From the NCBI RefSeq assembly GCF_004010325.2, contig NZ_SADR02000002.1:310001-374000 (forward strand): 64,000 nt of DNA, written 5' to 3'. The notes under the pieces were generated by a model. That model was not told the origin of the DNA, did no database searches, and worked only from the letters and a program-made list of their open reading frames with translations. The position numbers and the translations under genes are program-made. This DNA comes from Mesorhizobium sp. M00.F.Ca.ET.216.01.1.1. GTDB taxonomy: Bacteria; Pseudomonadota; Alphaproteobacteria; Rhizobiales; Rhizobiaceae. Position 1 is the stretch's first letter. Each line of letters opens with the position of its first letter. Positions 35,535-43,160 of this stretch are shown here, piece after piece.

Positions 35535-36529
35535 AGCGGTTGGTGAGCAACCAGATCGTCGGTCCGCTTGCTGCCCTTCTCCTGGTGGCTGTCGTCGTGG
35601 CGCTCACCACCAACCGCTTTCTCGATGTCGGCAATCTGTCCAACCTCATTCTGCAGGTGAGCATCGTTGCGATCGTTGCGATCGGCTCGACCATCGTGAT
35701 CTTCACCGGCGGCATCGACCTTTCCCCCGGTTCGGCCATCGCATTGATGACTATGGTTTTCGCTATGACGATCAAATTCGGGGGCGTGCCGCTGCCGTTC
35801 GCGGTTCTGCTCGTCCTTCTGATCGGCGTGTTCCTTGGCGCCGTGAACGGCGTCCTCACCGCCTACTTTCGTATCCCGTCGTTCATCACCACGCTCGCGG
35901 CACTCTCGGCGTTCCGTGGCAGCGCCTTTATGTTCAACAACGGCTCGCCGGTATTCTCTGTGCACCCGAAGCTTGAGCCGATCTTCTACGGCTCGCTCCT
36001 CGGGGTGCCACTGCCGCTCTTCTACGTTATCGGCCTCTACGCACTCGCCTTCTTCGTCATGCGCTACACCGCCTTCGGCCGCACGATCTACGCGGTCGGC
36101 GGTAACCCGCAAGCGGCGGCGCTCTCCGGGCTCAATGTCGCCCGCACGCGCTTCCTTGCCTTCGTCATTGCCGGCGCGATGGCGGCAGTCGGCGCTGTGC
36201 TTATGGCCGCACGGCTCAATTCCGGCTCGCCCAATTATGGCGTCGGGATGGAGCTATCGGCGATCGCCGCCGCAGTGATTGGCGGCGCAAGTCTCGCCGG
36301 CGGTCGCGGCCAGATCGTGAGCACCGTGATCGGCGCGCTTACCATCGTCATCGTCCAGAACGCGCTCAACCTTAACGCCGTGCCGGCGTCGGCCCAGAAC
36401 GTCATCATCGGCGCCATCATCGTGACCGCGGTCGGCGTCGACATGTGGCGCGGTGAGATCGGTCGCGCACTCGCCTTCATCGTCGGCGCGCTCACCTCGC
36501 CAGGACAAAAAGGAAAGGTAGATCAATGA
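35531..36529 (+). CDS. ABC transporter permease (RbsC type)
   Basis: Membrane subunit of 332 residues with 8-10 helices. The signature TGGIDLSPGSAIALM lies near residue 60 and AAAVIGGASLAGGRG near residue 252. It overlaps the ATPase stop (ATGA) and the following VOC gene (ATGA), so importer and enzyme genes form one tightly coupled operon. Confidence 0.92.
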   Translation: MKRLVSNQIVGPLAALLLVAVVVALTTNRFLDVGNLSNLILQVSIVAIVAIGSTIVIFTGGIDLSPGSAIALMTMVFAMTIKFGGVPLPFAVLLVLLIGVFLGAVNGVLTAYFRIPSFITTLAALSAFRGSAFMFNNGSPVFSVHPKLEPIFYGSLLGVPLPLFYVIGLYALAFFVMRYTAFGRTIYAVGGNPQAAALSGLNVARTRFLAFVIAGAMAAVGAVLMAARLNSGSPNYGVGMELSAIAAAVIGGASLAGGRGQIVSTVIGALTIVIVQNALNLNAVPASAQNVIIGAIIVTAVGVDMWRGEIGRALAFIVGALTSPGQKGKVDQ

Positions 36530-37020
36530 CCGCCATAACCTTTTCCCACGTCGGCATCACCGTGCCCGACCTCGAAAAAGCAGTCGAGTTCTACTCGATG
36601 GCCTTCGACTGTTATGTGATCATGGGTCCGACCAGGGTCAGCCAGGACGACAGCGCTATCGGCCAGATGTGCGACGACGTCTTCGGAGCCGGCTGGGGAA
36701 GTTTCCGGATCGCCCACCTCTCGACCGGCGACGGCATCGGCATCGAGCTCTTCGAGTTCCCCAAAACCCGTCCGGAGGAGCGGCCCTTCGAATATTGGCG
36801 TCCGGGCATCTTCCACATCTGCTTGCAGGACCAGCATCTCGAAGAGCGCGTCAAGCGCATCGAGTCCCTCGGCGGCCGCCAGCGGATGAGCCAGGTCCGC
36901 TCCTACTATCCCGGTGAAAAGCCTTACCGCATGGTTTATTGCGAGGATCCCTTCGGCAACATCATCGAGCTCTACAGCCATTCCTACGAGCTCACCTATT
37001 CGGCCGGCGCCTATGTCTGA
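36526..37020 (+). CDS. VOC-superfamily (glyoxalase/dioxygenase-fold) protein
   Basis: A 164-residue cytoplasmic protein with the paired beta-alpha-beta modules of the vicinal-oxygen-chelate fold (FSHVGITVPDLEKAVEFY at the start; VYCEDPFGNIIELYSHS at the end). Likely metal ligands are His8 (SHVGIT), Glu in GIELFEF, His in GIFHICLQD and the terminal Glu in NIIELY. Such proteins act as epimerases, lyases or dioxygenases; which one cannot be told. ATGA-coupled to the permease gene, it probably acts on the imported compound or a keto acid derived from it. Confidence 0.85.
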   Translation: MTAITFSHVGITVPDLEKAVEFYSMAFDCYVIMGPTRVSQDDSAIGQMCDDVFGAGWGSFRIAHLSTGDGIGIELFEFPKTRPEERPFEYWRPGIFHICLQDQHLEERVKRIESLGGRQRMSQVRSYYPGEKPYRMVYCEDPFGNIIELYSHSYELTYSAGAYV

Positions 37021-37039
37021 GGCGCGGGAGGGAAGTGGC

Positions 37040-38050
37040 ATGGCGGCACACCCCAAGGTCGTCATCACCGACTACGATTACGGCAATCTGGATATCGAAC
37101 GGGCCGTACTGGACGCAGTCGGCGCGCGCGTCGTGGGGCTCCAGGCCAAGTCGGAGGAGGAACTGGCTGCCGAGACGGTCGACTGCGACGCGGTGATGAA
37201 CCAGTATGCCCGCATCGGCGCGAAAACGATCGAACGCATGCAGAGCTGCCGTGTGATCGCGCGCTATGGCGTCGGTGTCGACATCGTCGATGTCGACGCG
37301 GCGACCGCCAAGGGCATCCTTGTCACCAATGTCCGCGACTATTGCACAGACGAGGTCGCCGACCATGCGATCGGGCTATGGCTCGCGCTCGCCCGCAAGC
37401 TTTTTCAATACAACGTCGCGACCCATGAAGGGATCTGGCGTTGGCAGACCGGGCAACCGATCCATCGGTTGAAGGGGCGCACGATGGGCATTGTATCCTT
37501 CGGCAAGATCGGCCAGGCGATTGCCGAGCGCGCCAAAGGCTTCGGCGTCGATATCCTCGTTTACGATCCTTACATCGAGGAGGGCGTCGCCGAGGCGAGA
37601 GGCGCGCGCCGCGTCGGCAAGGCAGAGATCCTCCAAAACTCCGACTTTCTGATGATGCAGGTGCCGATCACCCCCGAGACCCGGCATTTCCTGGGCGCGG
37701 CGGAATTCCGCCAGGTGAAGAAGGGGGCAATTATAGTGAATACCGGCCGCGGTCCAACCATCGACAACCGCGCGCTCTATCGGGCGCTGACCGAAGGCCG
37801 CATCGCCGGCGCCGGCCTGGATGATCCTGAAGAGGAGCCGGCCAAGCTCGCCAAGTGGAACCCAAGCGGCAATCCGCTGTTCTCGCTCCCCAACGTCATC
37901 GTGACGCCCCACACGGCGTACTATTCCGAAGAGTCGATCCGGGTTGCCCGCGAAACCGCCGCGTCTGAAGTCGCGCGCGTGCTGACCGGCGGCATGCCGC
38001 TCAACCCGGTTAACGCAGTAGAGCTGACGCGAACGCCGGCTCGAAGATAA
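37040..38050 (+). CDS. D-isomer-specific 2-hydroxyacid dehydrogenase (CtBP-like)
   Basis: NAD-dependent enzyme of 336 residues that interconverts 2-hydroxy and 2-keto acids. The nucleotide-binding loop reads GIVSFGKIG (150-158), with Ser153 in the place of the first Gly of the usual GxGxxG. Catalytic candidates are Arg237 (NTGRGP), a Glu in LDDPEEEP (264-266) and His291 (TPHTAYY). The ATG at 37040 follows GCGGGAGGGAAG. Similarity is closest by eye to C-terminal-binding-protein-type dehydrogenases. In this operon it would oxidise the acid produced by the lactonase, or reduce a keto product. Confidence 0.9.
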   Translation: MAAHPKVVITDYDYGNLDIERAVLDAVGARVVGLQAKSEEELAAETVDCDAVMNQYARIGAKTIERMQSCRVIARYGVGVDIVDVDAATAKGILVTNVRDYCTDEVADHAIGLWLALARKLFQYNVATHEGIWRWQTGQPIHRLKGRTMGIVSFGKIGQAIAERAKGFGVDILVYDPYIEEGVAEARGARRVGKAEILQNSDFLMMQVPITPETRHFLGAAEFRQVKKGAIIVNTGRGPTIDNRALYRALTEGRIAGAGLDDPEEEPAKLAKWNPSGNPLFSLPNVIVTPHTAYYSEESIRVARETAASEVARVLTGGMPLNPVNAVELTRTPARR

Positions 38051-38063
38051 GGAAGGTCATGCA

Positions 38064-38735
38064 ATGCTCAAGGTTTTCAACGATTTCAAGCGGCAGCCGG
38101 CGCTGCTTGCAAAATTCGATGAGGTCGCCAAATGCTATAGCGCCTCATGCGTCTTTGCCGACGCGCAATACCGTCAGGGCGTGATGGATTCGGAGATCAA
38201 GCCGCCGTTTCCGGCGAAAATCGTCGGCCAGGCTCTCACGGTCCAGCTCTCTCCGGGAGACCTCGTTGACCCGCTCAGGGCAATCGAGATGGGCAGGGAT
38301 GGTGACATCATCGTCGTCGACGCGGGCGGCGACCGGCAGACCTCGGTGTGCGGCGGGCTGATGGGCGGGCTCGCCAGGAACCGCGGCATTCGCGGCATGA
38401 TCATCGATGGCTCCGGCCGCGACATCGACGAGCTTGAGGCGATCGGCTGGCCGATCTGGACCCGCGCCATCACGGCGCGAGGCACGCACACAATGTTTTC
38501 AGGCCGAAAGGATGAGCTCTCGATCAACGTGCCAATTCAATGCGGCGGCGTACGGATCAGTCCCGGCGATTTTGTGGTCGCCGACACGATCGGCGTGACC
38601 GTCGTGCCGATAGCCAGCGCCGAAACCGTCGTGGAGCTCGCGCGCGAACAGGCAGCGCGTGAACAGAAGACCCGCGAATGGGTCGCCCAAGGCAAAACAC
38701 TCGAAGAGCTGCTTAACGAGTTCGGTCGTCTTTGA
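38064..38735 (+). CDS. RraA-family aldolase/decarboxylase-like protein
   Basis: Cytoplasmic 223-residue protein of the RraA/HMG-aldolase fold. The signature GGLMGGLARNRG (97-108) is followed by DG (115-116) and the substrate/metal pair Arg119-Asp120 (GSGRDIDELEA). These residues are those used by 4-hydroxy-4-methyl-2-oxoglutarate aldolases and oxaloacetate decarboxylases, and are lost in several RraA RNase inhibitors. This favours an enzyme. Last gene of the operon; it probably cleaves a 2-keto acid made by the upstream dehydrogenase. Confidence 0.87.
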   Translation: MLKVFNDFKRQPALLAKFDEVAKCYSASCVFADAQYRQGVMDSEIKPPFPAKIVGQALTVQLSPGDLVDPLRAIEMGRDGDIIVVDAGGDRQTSVCGGLMGGLARNRGIRGMIIDGSGRDIDELEAIGWPIWTRAITARGTHTMFSGRKDELSINVPIQCGGVRISPGDFVVADTIGVTVVPIASAETVVELAREQAAREQKTREWVAQGKTLEELLNEFGRL

Positions 38736-38779
38736 GACCGAGGATCTTTTCGCGTCCGGCCGGCCCCTATATGCTTGTC

Positions 38780-38996
38780 CTATGGCGACGCCGTTTGCCC
38801 GTGAACGGCGAGAGACGCATCGATATCGGCACGTAAACCGATCACCAGCGGTATCATCAATTATCTTGGCCCGTTCCGGATGTCTTGATGCAATCCGAAC
38901 GAAAAATTCACCATTGCGGAGATGCCGAACAACGCGGCGGCCGAGAAACCCGGTTCCACCGAACACGCTGACGACGCGATGGTTCATGGCAGCCAT
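38780..38996 (-). pseudogene. Remnant of an atypical SDR (NDUFA9/NmrA-like) protein
   Basis: The minus-strand frame from ATG 38996 encodes the start of an NAD(P)-binding atypical short-chain dehydrogenase (VVSVFGGTGFLGRRVVRHL, then RIASRHPER). After about 48 residues similarity moves to another frame (GLRADIDASLAVHG), which ends at a stop, and the remaining two thirds are missing. Proteins of this type are often annotated as complex I NDUFA9-like in rhizobia. The fragment is cut and frameshifted, so it is not functional. Confidence 0.65.
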
Positions 38997-39016
38997 GGCT
39001 TAGACTTTGTCAGCTC

Positions 39017-39057
39017 ATGTCGACCGTCTCGACCCGGCGGTTCAGGTCACGTGGACG
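39017..39057. repeat. Dispersed 41-base repeat, copy 2
   Basis: Second copy of the element at 19107-19147, same orientation, four differences. It lies just outside the SDR remnant, before the ABM gene. Confidence 0.6.
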
Positions 39058-39063
39058 GCACGC

Positions 39064-39390
39064 CTACTGACCACTATCTATCACTTGGGCTACCTCGTAC
39101 AGATTGGGATCGATCTCGTCCGTCAACTGATCGAAATGACCCCACTCCTTGCGGAATTCCGGCGATTGATGAGCCGACCGTAGCAGATCGCGATTCTGCC
39201 ATTGGACGTAGTTGACGATGCGCCGCCCGTCGAGGCTGCGATGCAGGCTGATTGAGATGAAGCCAGGCTGGCGCGCCATAAAGCGCGCTCGCTCGATCAT
39301 GACCGACAATGCCTCGGCCTGCTTGTCCGGTTCGGAATCGACGATGGTGATTTGGGTCACGTGCTGGTTGTCGGCTCGGATCTGTGTCAT
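39064..39390 (-). CDS. Antibiotic-biosynthesis-monooxygenase (ABM) domain protein
   Basis: Small cytoplasmic protein (108 residues) with a ferredoxin-like ABM fold. Typical elements are ITIVDSEPDKQAEALSVM, QPGFISISLHRSLDGRRIVNYVQW and the terminal YEVAQVID. Such stand-alone proteins act as quinol or heme monooxygenases or bind small aromatic ligands; the role here is unknown. The ATG at 39390 gives the natural N-terminus; a longer in-frame start at 39480 adds residues without similarity. It appears intact although surrounded by decayed genes. Confidence 0.75.
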   Translation of the reverse strand: MTQIRADNQHVTQITIVDSEPDKQAEALSVMIERARFMARQPGFISISLHRSLDGRRIVNYVQWQNRDLLRSAHQSPEFRKEWGHFDQLTDEIDPNLYEVAQVIDSGQ

Positions 39391-39586
39391 AGGGACCTCG
39401 CTAGATTGGCAGTTGGATGAGCTGGCCGAGTTTGGGAATGGCGATGCCAAGTAGTCTCTCGGCCGGAAGGCAGAACGCATGCTCTTGGTTCATCGGCGCG
39501 ACGTAATCGAGCCGGTTGAAGTAGGGCGGCGAGTCTCACGGAATCCGCCCAGTGGCCAACACGTGGCGGAATAGCAGGAGGCAACG

Positions 39587-39706
39587 ATGGATTTCAACGA
39601 CAGGCGTCTCTGGTACGGCGTGGCAGTAGCGATCGTAGTATTGCTCGTCATTGCGTATGCGGCTGGCTGGCTTGGCGGCACACCACCACCAGCGCCGCCA
39701 CAGTGA
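39587..39706 (+). CDS. 39-residue single-span membrane protein
   Basis: Open frame with a strong AGGAGG ribosome binding site 5 bases before its ATG. The product has a charged start (MDFNDRRLWYG), one hydrophobic helix (residues about 12-27) and a short Pro-rich tail (GGTPPPAPPQ). No family can be named, but the ribosome binding site and composition support a real small protein. It lies in the decayed stretch next to the ABM gene, in the opposite direction. Confidence 0.6.
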   Translation: MDFNDRRLWYGVAVAIVVLLVIAYAAGWLGGTPPPAPPQ

Positions 39707-40140
39707 GAGCGATCATGACCTGGATGGACCCAAGCAGGTTCACGACCCTGTCACGCCCCTGATGGTTTCGCTGGGCATGTCGTTCGCGCAGCAATCGTTT
39801 GAAGCCGCAGCGGCAGAAGCCCTCCTAATGTATCGGGCAAGCCTTCGTGCATCCGAAGATGTCGAAGCCAAGCTGCACAGGGTTCACTACGGCCAGCGAG
39901 CGGCTCCGATCCAAATGAATTTGACGAACTGCGGGCCGCATATCTTCGCTCATTTGAGCCTGCTCCGTGCCAGTCGAAGCGTCCTTGCGGCGTTAATCGA
40001 CAACTCGGCTACATTCCGGCGAATTGGCGAAACCGGGCAACCTGGCGTTCGGTCGCGATGGCTCCAATGACATTGACGCAAATGCGGTCTGGTGGAGCTC
40101 CGTAGCGAGCGTGCGGGAGAGATTACCAGGTTGGTGACAT
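39707..40140. other. Stretch without recognisable genes
   Basis: Open frames exist, but none shows family similarity or a plausible ribosome binding site. It separates the small membrane protein from the CBS and LuxR fragments. Confidence 0.5.
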
Positions 40141-40248
40141 TCAAAATTTCAGTTCCTCCATGTGTCGCATGGCCTTGGCGAGGTCATCGTCTTCACGGCA
40201 GCAATGGGTGCCAGCAGTCATGACATCTCGCGCCGTCGGCTTGCGGCC
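40141..40248 (-). pseudogene. CBS-domain protein fragment
   Basis: Thirty-five residues at the end of a minus-strand frame match the opening of a CBS protein (TARDVMTAGTHCCREDDDL, then MRHMEELK). They stop at TGA where such proteins continue with a segment like IRRLPV. The upstream part of that frame overlaps the LuxR remnant and has no similarity. This is a cut-off piece of a gene of the same family as the intact one at 14641. Confidence 0.6.
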
Positions 40249-40335
40249 ATCAAAACCATCCTCTGCCGTTCCTTTGCAATCCTGTTCAACATAAGCGGGC
40301 AAGATCATCGATCCCGGCGTTGCCGACGAAATCAG

Positions 40336-40827
40336 GAACTCGTATCCGAGTCCGGCTTGACACCGGTGGTGATCCTCGGTGAAGCGGATGATCTCACACA
40401 AGTCCTCAAAGCGCTCGAATGTGGCACGTACGGCTATATTCCAGTCTCGGTCGGCATCGAAATATGCGTCAAGGATCAATCTGGCATTGGCAGGGGGCAT
40501 TTTCGTGCCGGCAAGCAGCGTGTTTGCCAAGCAGAAGACAATCGACTCCGTCAGACCAGACCGTTGTCCCACAACTGACATATTCACACCGCGTCAGACG
40601 ACGGTCGCGGATGCTCTCCGACGGGGCAAGGCAAACAAGATCATTGCCTATGAGCTCAACCTTCGTGAAAGCACGGTGAAGGTCATATCGGCAACATAAT
40701 GCGGAAACTGAAGGCCATAAATCGTACCGGGGTCGCCTACAAGATGAGGGACCTTTTGCCGCTCAAATACGCCACCCTTGTTCTTTACGGCGGTCCGCCG
40801 GCTCAGACGAGCCCGCTTCAACAATGA
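40336..40827 (+). pseudogene. LuxR-type response regulator, frameshifted
   Basis: Three frames carry successive parts of one regulator. The first has a receiver-like tail (LTPVVILGEADD, ALECGTYGYIPVS). From about 40,470 the second has AGGIFVPASS and a LuxR helix-turn-helix start (FTPRQTTVADALRRGKANK, YELNLRESTVKV). From 40684 the third has HIGNIMRKLKAINRTGVAY and ends at 40825-40827. Two frameshifts and the loss of the N-terminal receiver make it a pseudogene. Comparable intact genes are common in rhizobia. Confidence 0.75.
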
Positions 40828-40847
40828 TGCCGCGAAACGTCGCCGGC

Positions 40848-41285
40848 TTATCCGACGAACGCCTCACGAATCCGAGCGAACATGCCGGGCTGTCTCCCTG
40901 CAATCGCCGCACGGACGTGACGGGCGGCCGTTACGGCGTTCACCGTCGCGCCGAAATGACAATAGCAGATGATCTCATGCAATTGCCTGTCGGTCAGTTC
41001 GAAGAACCGCTTCGCTTCGCCGTAGTTGTCGTTTTCCAACCCGGCGGCACGGAGAACAGGATCCTCGAAAGCGACTGAGATCGGCGAGCCGTCGCCGCGC
41101 ATGGCCCCGCGTGCTGTAACCGGCTGATACTCGGTCTGGTGCAGCGTCGAGAGGCACCGGTCAGGGTTCCGTTCAAGGAGCTCCGCCCAGCGTTCAAGAC
41201 GTTCGCTGCGCGACATGGCCTGGCGCGGACAGGCCTGATCGATCTCGGCGACGATCTGCAGTTGCTCGATCGTCTGGTGTTTCAT
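40848..41285 (-). CDS. Hypothetical protein, rhizobial type (145 residues)
   Basis: Intact frame with AGGAGG just upstream of the ATG at 41285. The acidic, soluble product begins MKHQTIEQLQIVAEIDQ and contains MSRSERLERWAELLE, SPISVAFEDPVLRAAGL and RFFELTDRQLHEIICYCHFG. I recall similar orphan proteins in rhizobia but no function. No membrane span or signal peptide. It survives between pseudogenes, which suggests selection or recent arrival. Confidence 0.7.
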   Translation of the reverse strand: MKHQTIEQLQIVAEIDQACPRQAMSRSERLERWAELLERNPDRCLSTLHQTEYQPVTARGAMRGDGSPISVAFEDPVLRAAGLENDNYGEAKRFFELTDRQLHEIICYCHFGATVNAVTAARHVRAAIAGRQPGMFARIREAFVG

Positions 41286-41604
41286 TTTGGCCTCCTATTC
41301 GAACGATAGTCGGTCCACCCATATCCTTCTTATACCTGCAGCCAGCGTGACTCCAACCGATCGTGAAGTCCAATCACGATGATGCTGGGAGGGCTCCGCT
41401 CACGAAAATACGGAGGCCTCGCAAGGGTTCGGCCAGTTCAATTGGCGAACGCGGTCAACAAGCGCGGCTGCTCGCCGCCCCCTACCATGGCGGCTAAAAA
41501 GGTCGCCCGAAATTCGATATGCCAAGAGCAGCGATATCCGCATCTCGGGCACAAGCAGAACGTGATCGACCTTATGCACCGCTGGATGCAGGAGGGAGAA
41601 ACGA

Positions 41605-41787
41605 GTGATAGAACTGAACCTGGCCGAGCGCCCGCCAGAAAAGGACTACCGGCACATCGTGCGCCTCGAGGGGGTGCAGAAATTCTTCGGCGCAATCCAG
41701 GCGGTCCGCGACATCGATTTTTCGGTCGGCAGGAATGAAATTGTCGGACTGATCGGCGACAACGGCGCGGGAAAGTCCACGCTCATC
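41605..41787 (+). pseudogene. Sugar ABC transporter ATPase, cut after Walker A
   Basis: A GTG-started frame with GGAGGG upstream encodes the beginning of a ribose-type importer ATPase ([20 protein letters not shown], then [14 protein letters not shown], Walker A near residues 51-58). Similarity ends right after STLI and the frame runs into unrelated sequence, with a DctA fragment starting 37 bases later in the other direction. Only about 60 of roughly 260 residues remain. It precedes an intact importer of the same class at 42098, so it may be left from an earlier version of it. Confidence 0.7.
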
Positions 41788-41823
41788 CGTGACCGGGAGC
41801 TCAACCTCGCCGAATATTCGGTG

Positions 41824-41952
41824 CGTGATGAACCCAGCGCCGGTAGCGCCAGCCGTGCCTTTGGATGAGAGCATCGCGACAAGCAGCAGAAGGATCTGGT
41901 CACCAATCGAAAGGTGGATGTTGGTCGCCTGCGCGATGAACAGGCAGCCAAC
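41824..41952 (-). pseudogene. DctA-type dicarboxylate symporter fragment
   Basis: On the minus strand, 43 residues match the conserved helical-hairpin part of DctA/GltP symporters ([19 protein letters not shown], then [21 protein letters not shown]). Both ends stop abruptly inside the conserved region. The rest up to 42,097 holds no gene except the ribosome binding site of the next one. Confidence 0.7.
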
Positions 41953-42097
41953 CTCATGTAGATGTGGCCCAGCCTTTTCGCCGCCAACGGACAGTCGTCG
42001 TTTGCAAGCGATTCAGCACCTGCTAAAATTGCCAAAACTTCAGCGACGATCTGGTGAGCGTCGGCTGAGCATCAAAGGTCAACTCGGGAGGTGAAAA

Positions 42098-43084
42098 ATG
42101 TCCAAGAGACAGCTTTGCCTTGCACTGATCACAGTGCTGGCTCTCGCGGCAGCTCCGCAGGCTGCTGCCGCACAACACAAGGTCAAGATCGGCTTTCTGC
42201 CTGGCGTCGTCGATCCTTTCTATCAGGTGATGCAGATTGGCGTTGAGGCTGCGGCGACGGACCTCGGCGTCGAGGTCGTGACGCAGATCCCGCAGACGTG
42301 GGGCGTCGAGGCCCAGACGCCGATTTTGGACGCCATGGTGGCGCGCGGCGACCTCGACTACATCGTGACCGCGCCGACTGACAAGGACCAGATGATCGGT
42401 CCACTCAAGGCGGCGGTCGACGCCGGTATCAAGGTCATCACCGTTGATACGTTCCTCGGCGACGGCGACTACGTGAACGGCCCGGTGACCTTCCCGATCA
42501 GCTATATCGGCTCCGACAACGTCGAAGGCGGACGCATTTCAGCCCGGGGCCTCGCCAAGGCAATCGACGGAAAGGGTATTGTCTACATCAACTCCACGAA
42601 CCCGAACGTCAGCTCGGTCGAGGGTCGCGAGCAGGGCTTCAAGGAGGTGATGGAGAAGGAATTTCCAGACATCAAGGTCCTCGGGCCGGACTACAATCTC
42701 GATGACCAGAACAAGGCGACGCAACAAACCGCGGCGGTCCTCGAACGCGAACCCGACCTCGCCGGGGTGTTCGGCACCAACGTGTTCAGCGCTCAAGGCG
42801 CCGGAACGGCCGTCGTCAACGCCGGCTTGGGCGGCCACGTTCAAGTTGTCGCCTATGACGCGACGCAATTGGCAATCGAGCTGATGAACAACGGCGTCGT
42901 CTCGCTGGTATTGGCACAGAAACCGTTCGACATGGGTTACATGGCTGTGCAGTTCGCCGCGGCCGATGCTGCCGGCGTCACGAGCCTGCCGCGTCGTGTC
43001 GAGACCGGGTTCGCCATCATCGACAAGGATAACGTCAAAGACCCGGCGATTGCCCGCTTCATCTATCAGGTTCCGGCCAAATAG
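42098..43084 (+). CDS. Ribose-type periplasmic binding protein
   Basis: RbsB-type protein of 328 residues with a Sec signal peptide (cleavage near residue 24 after PQAAAA). The mature part starts HKVKIGFLPGVVDPFYQVMQ. The GGRISARGLAKAIDG and AGVFGTNVFSAQGAGTAV segments are typical of the sugar-binding fold. GGGAGGTGAAAA precedes the ATG. First gene of a binding protein-permease-ATPase operon with the gene order of rhizobial frcBCA; the ligand is not known. Confidence 0.92.
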   Translation: MSKRQLCLALITVLALAAAPQAAAAQHKVKIGFLPGVVDPFYQVMQIGVEAAATDLGVEVVTQIPQTWGVEAQTPILDAMVARGDLDYIVTAPTDKDQMIGPLKAAVDAGIKVITVDTFLGDGDYVNGPVTFPISYIGSDNVEGGRISARGLAKAIDGKGIVYINSTNPNVSSVEGREQGFKEVMEKEFPDIKVLGPDYNLDDQNKATQQTAAVLEREPDLAGVFGTNVFSAQGAGTAVVNAGLGGHVQVVAYDATQLAIELMNNGVVSLVLAQKPFDMGYMAVQFAAADAAGVTSLPRRVETGFAIIDKDNVKDPAIARFIYQVPAK

Positions 43085-43106
43085 CGGGCGACGGTTGACT
43101 GGCCTG

Positions 43107-43125
43107 CCGGGAGCGGCGCTCCCGG
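43107..43125 (+). terminator. Stem-loop after the binding-protein gene
   Basis: CCGGGAGCG (43107-43115) is followed by one base and its exact complement CGCTCCCGG (43117-43125), giving at least a 7-base-pair hairpin 23 bases after the stop. No T-run. It lies before the permease, as in the other importer operons here. Confidence 0.5.
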
Positions 43126-43160
43126 GATTAGCTCGCGTCCGCTCATGAGGACAAGGTTTC

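Noticed and set aside
39651..40070. 139-residue open frame that looked like a possible gene
   Set aside because: No ribosome binding site, composition unlike the neighbours and no similarity; it overlaps the better-supported 39-residue gene.
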